A stretch of DNA of 64,000 bases. Origin: Candidatus Binatia bacterium (GTDB lineage Bacteria; Desulfobacterota; Binatia; UBA12015). Below the pieces are notes generated by a model, which worked only from the letters and a program-made list of their open reading frames with translations, was not told the DNA's origin and did not search any database. Location of the stretch: NCBI GenBank assembly GCA_029243485.1, contig JAQWRY010000086.1, positions 1 through 64,000 on the forward strand, given 5' to 3'. The position numbers and the translations under genes are program-made. Positions 59,600-64,000 of this stretch are shown in pieces; the first letter of the stretch is position 1; every line of letters begins with the position of its first letter.

Positions 59600-62500
59600 A
59601 TGATCCGTTTTCTCGCTGGGTCGAACCCCGCATCTGCCGCAGGCCTATGCGGCGCACTGGCCCTGCTCTTCACCGCAGCCCCCGCGGCCGCGCAGTGGAT
59701 GTTCACCGACGTCACCGCGACAGCGCAGATCACGCATGTCCACGACGGGTACACCGGCGGCTCCGACATCATGGAGATGGCGTTCTGCGGCGGCGTGGCC
59801 TCGGGCGACTACGACAACGACGGCTGGATCGACCTCTACGTGATCGGGGGCTCGACGGTTCCGAACCTGCTGTACCGCAACAAGGGCGACGGCACGTTCG
59901 AAGACAAGGCGACGTTTGCCGGAGTCGACCTCACGATGGACGGCTGCGGCGCTGCGTTCGGCGACTACGACGGCGACGGGTGGTTGGATCTAATCGTCAC
60001 GGGCTTCGACGGAGAGTCCAACTACCTATTGCGCAACAAGGGCGACGGCACGTTCGAAGACAAAAGCGTGAACCTACCCATGAATCGCCTCAACAACTTG
60101 AGCGCGTCCTTCGTGGATTACGACCGCGACGGCGACATCGACATCTTCGTCACCCACTGGGAAGAGGGCGAGATCACCCCGCCGCCGGCGGACGAGCATC
60201 TCTGGCAGAACAATGGGACCGGCGTGTTCACCGACGTGACGACCGCCGCCGAGATTTTAGTGGATCACGAACCCCTGAACCACGTCGATCGATCCTTTAC
60301 CCCGATCTTCGCCGACTCGAACAGCGACGGATGGCTCGACATGCTGCTCGCTTCCGACTTTGGAAGAAGCCGGGTCTTCGAGAGCGACGGTGATGCGACC
60401 TTTACCGACGTCACCGACCCCGCCGTCATCACCGATGAGAACGGCATGGGGGCCGCCGTCTGCGACTACGACAACGACGGCGACCTCGATTGGTTCGTCA
60501 CCAGCATCCACAACACCCTTACCGGCAAGAGTGGCAATCGCCTGTACCGCAACATCTCCGGCGCCAGCACCGCCTTCGAAGAAGTCAGCGCGGCCGCGGG
60601 CGTCCGAGTCGGCCACTGGGGCTGGGGCGCGACCTGCCAGGACATGAACCTCGACGGCTGGCCAGACCTCCTGCACGTGAACGGCTGGTTTGGCACCGTA
60701 CCACACAACGTCCAGTACGAGACGGATCCGGCGCTCCTCTACGTCTCCAATGGCGACGGCACGTTCACCGACGAGGCCGCCACGCGAAACATCGACGACA
60801 CCGGCCGCGGCCTTGGCGTCGTCGCGTTCGACTACGACCGAGATGGCGACCTCGACGTCTTCATAGCCAACAACGATGCTGCGCCGACACTGTACCGCAA
60901 CGATGGCCTCACCGAGAACTACCTCACGGTAAAACTCGATGGGCTCGCGCCCAACACACAGAGCATCGGTTCTCGCGTTCTCGTCACCGTGAACGGGTCG
61001 ACCCAGATGCGCGAGATCCGAGCCGGCAGCAACTACCTCTCCCAAGACCCGGCGGAAGCGCACTTCGGCCTCGCCGGATCCACGCAGGCCGACACGGTCG
61101 AGATCCAGTGGTTCCTCGGCGGTACGACGACGATGACCAGCGTCGCCGGCAACCAGGTTCTGACCATCACCGAGCCGGCCAACACGTGCGGCGACGGCGT
61201 CGTCGACGCGGGCGAACAGTGCGACCTCGGCGCCGCGAACGGCGCTGTCTCCTGCTGCCAGGTGAACTGCCGAAGGAGCCCTTCCGGACACACCTGCCGC
61301 GACGAGGCGGGCCTCTGTGACACGGCAGAGACGTGCGACGGCATCGCCGACACGTGTCCGGCCGACGGCGTCGTGGCCGGCGGGACCGAGTGCCGCGCCG
61401 TCGCGGACGTGTGCGACGTCGCGGAAGTGTGCGACGGCATCGCCACTACCTGTCCGACCGACGCATTCGAGCCTGTGACGACCGAGTGCCGAGGTATGGC
61501 CGGTGTCTGCGATGTCGCGGAAATGTGCACCGGCACCGAGGCCGCCTGCCCGGCGGATTTCAAGAGCACCGCCGAATGCCGCGGCCCGGCGGATGTTTGC
61601 GACGTTGCCGAGACCTGTAACGGCCTCGCCAACGATTGCCCCACCGACGGCGTGGCGCCGAACACGACCGAATGCCGGGGCACTGCCGGCGTCTGCGACA
61701 TCGCGGAAACCTGCGACGGCGTCGGCATCGCGTGCCCGGCGGATTCCAAGAGCACCGCCGAATGCCGAGCCGTCGCCGACGTTTGTGACGTCGCCGAGAG
61801 CTGTGACGGCGCAGGCGATATCTGCCCGGCCGATGGCTTCTCGACCCCCGGCCTCGAGTGCCGCGCGAGTGCCGACGTTTGCGACATCGCCGAAACCTGC
61901 ACCGGGTCCAGCAGCAGCTGCCCCAACGATGGATTTGCGTCGGCCGGCCTCGAATGCCGAGCGTCGGTCGCCAACTGCGACGTCGCGGAAGTCTGCACCG
62001 GAACCGGCGCGAGCTGCCCGGCCAACGGGTTCGAGACAGCCGGTACCGAGTGCCGCGCCGGTGCAGGTCTCTGCGACATCGCAGAGACCTGCACCGGATC
62101 AGCGCCGAGCTGCCCTGGGGACGCGCACAGGGCCGCCGGAATCGAGTGCCGCGCGGAAGCGGACGTTTGTGACGTCGGCGAAGCCTGTACCGGGCTCAGC
62201 CCGATGTGCCCAGCCGACGGATTCGAGAGTGCCGCGACGGAATGCCGCGGTGCTGCCGGCGCCTGCGACATGGCCGAGGTCTGCACCGGAACGGGTGTCA
62301 CCTGTCCGAGCGATTCGAAGAGCACCTCAGAATGCCGCGCAGCGAGCGACCTGTGCGACGACGCCGAGGTCTGCGACGGCATCGTCGACGGCTGCCCCGT
62401 GGATGCGGTGACCGTGGTCGGAGCGGAGTGCCGCGCAGCGAGCGACGTCTGCGACGTCGCGGAAGCCTGCGACGGCGTCGCGAAGGCGTGCCCCTCCGAT

Positions 62501-63340
62501 GGTTTCGCAAGCGGTACCTTGTGCCGCGCAGCCGCCGACGTCTGCGACGCAAATGAATTCTGCGACGGCCTCGGAACCGCCTGCCCGAGTGACGCGCTCG
62601 AGCCGGCCGGTCTCGAGTGCCGCGCCTCCATCGACCCGTGCGACATTCTCGAGGCGTGCACCGGAATGGACATCGCCTGTCCGAACGACACCGGGCTGCC
62701 CGATGGCGATAGCGATGGCACGTGCGACGCCCTCGACATCTGTCCGGAAACCAGTGACCCGCTCCAACTCGACGGGGATTCCGACGGCCTCGGCGACGAG
62801 TGCGACGCGTGCACCTCGACGCAGGCCTCTCTCGTCACCCAACCGCTCCTGAAGCTCGCCGGGCTCGCGCGGCCCGCCGGGGAGCACAAGCTCAAGATCA
62901 ACGGCTACGTGGAGCTCCCGGATCCGCTGACTCCCGCTCTGGACCCTCTCGCACACGGACTCCGCCTGCTTGTCTCTCGCGTAGGCGACCCGCGCAATCC
63001 GATCATCGACGTCACGGTGCCACCCGGTCCGTACGATCCCGAGACGCGTGAGGGCTGGCTCGGCAACTCGAGCGCAACGACGTTCAAGTACAAGAGCAAG
63101 ACGGGCGTGAACGGGATCCAGAAGGTGACCCTCAAGTCGCGACCGAAGGATGAAGGCAAGATCAAGGTCACGATCTCCGGGAAGGACGGCGACTATCCCG
63201 CCAGCGTGCTCGACGTCCCCCTCGCCCTCACGATCGTGATTAACGATGCCGGCGGTCAGTGCGGCGAGTACGACTTCACTGTCGACCCCGACCCGACCTG
63301 CGACGCGAACTCCAAGGGCGACAAGATCACCTGCAAGTGA
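59600..63340 (+). CDS. Giant FG-GAP/ASPIC-UnbV protein with disintegrin-like repeats and TSP3 segment
   Basis: A 1246-residue protein. Signal peptide: LCGALALLFTAAPAAA. Residues about 35-440 are FG-GAP/VCBS repeats (SGDYDNDGWIDLYVIGG, FGDYDGDGWLDLIVTGFDG). ASPIC/UnbV follows at about 445-530 (NYLTVKLDGLAPNTQSIGSR). CGDGVVDAGEQCDLG then opens a disintegrin-like unit, followed by 15 repeats of about 30-32 residues (C-R-x4-V-C-D-x-A-E-x-C-x-G-x5-C-P-x-D). A calcium-type TSP3 stretch (DGDSDGTCDALDICPE, DGDSDGLGDECDAC) and a C-terminal beta domain ending G-D-K-I-T-C-K complete it. No Sec codon is present here. Expected on the cell surface. It shares domains with both the CRTAC1 selenoprotein and the other giant protein. 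Confidence 0.87.
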   Translation: MIRFLAGSNPASAAGLCGALALLFTAAPAAAQWMFTDVTATAQITHVHDGYTGGSDIMEMAFCGGVASGDYDNDGWIDLYVIGGSTVPNLLYRNKGDGTFEDKATFAGVDLTMDGCGAAFGDYDGDGWLDLIVTGFDGESNYLLRNKGDGTFEDKSVNLPMNRLNNLSASFVDYDRDGDIDIFVTHWEEGEITPPPADEHLWQNNGTGVFTDVTTAAEILVDHEPLNHVDRSFTPIFADSNSDGWLDMLLASDFGRSRVFESDGDATFTDVTDPAVITDENGMGAAVCDYDNDGDLDWFVTSIHNTLTGKSGNRLYRNISGASTAFEEVSAAAGVRVGHWGWGATCQDMNLDGWPDLLHVNGWFGTVPHNVQYETDPALLYVSNGDGTFTDEAATRNIDDTGRGLGVVAFDYDRDGDLDVFIANNDAAPTLYRNDGLTENYLTVKLDGLAPNTQSIGSRVLVTVNGSTQMREIRAGSNYLSQDPAEAHFGLAGSTQADTVEIQWFLGGTTTMTSVAGNQVLTITEPANTCGDGVVDAGEQCDLGAANGAVSCCQVNCRRSPSGHTCRDEAGLCDTAETCDGIADTCPADGVVAGGTECRAVADVCDVAEVCDGIATTCPTDAFEPVTTECRGMAGVCDVAEMCTGTEAACPADFKSTAECRGPADVCDVAETCNGLANDCPTDGVAPNTTECRGTAGVCDIAETCDGVGIACPADSKSTAECRAVADVCDVAESCDGAGDICPADGFSTPGLECRASADVCDIAETCTGSSSSCPNDGFASAGLECRASVANCDVAEVCTGTGASCPANGFETAGTECRAGAGLCDIAETCTGSAPSCPGDAHRAAGIECRAEADVCDVGEACTGLSPMCPADGFESAATECRGAAGACDMAEVCTGTGVTCPSDSKSTSECRAASDLCDDAEVCDGIVDGCPVDAVTVVGAECRAASDVCDVAEACDGVAKACPSDGFASGTLCRAAADVCDANEFCDGLGTACPSDALEPAGLECRASIDPCDILEACTGMDIACPNDTGLPDGDSDGTCDALDICPETSDPLQLDGDSDGLGDECDACTSTQASLVTQPLLKLAGLARPAGEHKLKINGYVELPDPLTPALDPLAHGLRLLVSRVGDPRNPIIDVTVPPGPYDPETREGWLGNSSATTFKYKSKTGVNGIQKVTLKSRPKDEGKIKVTISGKDGDYPASVLDVPLALTIVINDAGGQCGEYDFTVDPDPTCDANSKGDKITCK
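61295..62699 (+). repeat. Array of 15 coding repeats (disintegrin-like), 90-96 bp each
   Basis: Fifteen units begin with C-R and carry C-D-x-A-E-x-C-x-G-x5-C-P-x-D. Three units (ending F/S-K-S-T-A/S-E) lack two residues. The units differ from those at 56826..58235 in lacking the G-S-G-D start, so the two arrays were amplified separately. Confidence 0.85.
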
Positions 63341-63354
63341 CCCGGGCCGAAGCG

Positions 63355-64000
63355 CTAGAGCTTCAGCGCCCGGCAGAGATCGACGAGTTCGAGATCTCTG
63401 CCGGGACGACCACAGACCAGCGTGCTGAGGGGTAGCCCTTCTGCGCTGACGGCGCCGGGGACGCTCACGATCGGGCTTCCAAGCGCCGTCCACGGCGCGA
63501 TGAACCGGAAATCCCCTGTCGACTCGAGCCCCCTCGGCGCGGGCGCAGGCGTCGCCGGCCATACGAACGCGTCGGCGTGCCCCACCTCGTCGAAAAACGT
63601 CGCCCGCAGACCGTCGAGGTCGCGCCGTGCTGCGAGATAGCGGTCCGTTTCGATCGCGCGGCCGTGGTGGAGCGTCTCGCGGAGCCGTTCCCCCACATCC
63701 CTCTCGGGCAGCGCGAGCAGGTGCGCGAGTGCCCTCGATGCCTCGTAGGTCATGGTGAACTCGAGCAGCTGCAGGACGCGCTCGAGCGATACGGGTGCGC
63801 GACGTTCGATCAGCCGGGCCCCGGCTTGCGACGCGCGATCACAAACGGCCTCGCGCGCGGCGACCGCATCTTTCGTTGCCCACTCCATCATGGGGTCGTG
63901 AAGAACCGCGACGACCAGATCTTCGTGCTTCACCGGGTCCGCCGTCGTGCGCGAGCCAAAAGCACACGACGCGACCGACTCGAAGGCCAGCACCACGTCA
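63355..64000 (-). CDS. Amidase-signature family protein (C-terminal part; gene runs off the window)
   Basis: The frame is open to the window end, giving about 214 residues of C-terminus. Helical stretches (LLEFTMTYEASRALAHLLAL) and the family end (FVWPATPAPAP, ALGSPIVSVPGAVSAEGLPL, GRPGRDLELVDLCRAL) match amidase-signature hydrolases (GatA/AtzF type). The catalytic Ser-Ser-Lys region would lie beyond 64000 and cannot be checked. It is convergent with the giant protein gene, 14 nt apart. Confidence 0.85.
   Translation of the reverse strand, partial: DVVLAFESVASCAFGSRTTADPVKHEDLVVAVLHDPMMEWATKDAVAAREAVCDRASQAGARLIERRAPVSLERVLQLLEFTMTYEASRALAHLLALPERDVGERLRETLHHGRAIETDRYLAARRDLDGLRATFFDEVGHADAFVWPATPAPAPRGLESTGDFRFIAPWTALGSPIVSVPGAVSAEGLPLSTLVCGRPGRDLELVDLCRALKL

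Overview
This is a GC-rich, gene-dense stretch of chromosome from a Gram-negative bacterium. Outer-membrane signatures support this: an OmpA-family protein, a decayed TonB-dependent receptor, many lipobox signal peptides, and an AlgI-type acyltransferase with its SGNH partner. Catabolic genes (FAD and Baeyer-Villiger-type monooxygenases, acyl-CoA carboxylase, acyl-CoA dehydrogenases, short-chain dehydrogenases) sit beside giant Cys-rich FG-GAP surface proteins. That mix suggests an uncultured, metabolically versatile deltaproteobacterial-type lineage (Binatia or Myxococcota-like). The lineage is an inference; no rRNA or classic marker gene is present. I saw no tRNA, rRNA, CRISPR array or intact mobile element.

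The main result is two probable selenoproteins, each split in a naive reading by an in-frame TGA. (1) 296..760 (minus) encodes an AhpD-like carboxymuconolactone-decarboxylase-family protein whose redox motif reads C-D-T-Sec. (2) 45657..49415 (plus) encodes a 1252-residue CRTAC1-type protein: prenyltransferase-like repeats, FG-GAP repeats, Sec878, an ASPIC/UnbV domain and a C-terminal thioredoxin-like domain with C-E-V-C. In both, a GC-rich hairpin lies just 3' of the TGA, with the apical loop 20 or 17 nt away and beginning with G. This matches the known bacterial SECIS geometry. In the second gene the loop is GGUC, as in the E. coli fdhF element.

Layout. 1-7.2 kb: a TetR-controlled operon (TetR, FAA hydrolase, aromatic hydroxylase, AhpD-like selenoprotein) divergent from a VOC dioxygenase-like gene across paired operators, then two tandem esterase lipoproteins and small membrane/secreted proteins. 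The segment is flanked by inverted copies of a short repeat. 7.2-13.8 kb: an MBL-fold lipoprotein, a decayed TonB receptor, tsaA, an APC permease and a sulfatase. 13.8-22.9 kb: a SWIM/SNF2 helicase, a BVMO-like enzyme, a biotin-dependent acyl-CoA carboxylase pair and a rhodanese. 23-26.8 kb: a patatin-MBOAT-SGNH operon. 26.9-31.6 kb: an SDR and its remnant neighbour, two acyl-CoA dehydrogenases under an HxlR-SCP2 regulator, and mscL. 31.8-45.5 kb: mixed housekeeping and catabolic genes (OmpA, SDR, THUMP methyltransferase, Hsp33, SRPBCC/ArsR, phospholipase D, amidohydrolase, crotonase, acetyltransferase, hemolysin III) with three decayed genes.

45.6-63.3 kb looks like one cell-surface/secretory module. 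It holds the CRTAC1 selenoprotein, a pair of related secreted proteins sharing an LWHYH motif, a five-gene TPR-HTTM operon whose membrane proteins resemble vitamin-K gamma-carboxylase relatives, and three secreted proteins. Two of these carry long tandem arrays of disintegrin-like Cys motifs, and all three end in what looks like the same C-terminal domain. The window ends inside an amidase gene.
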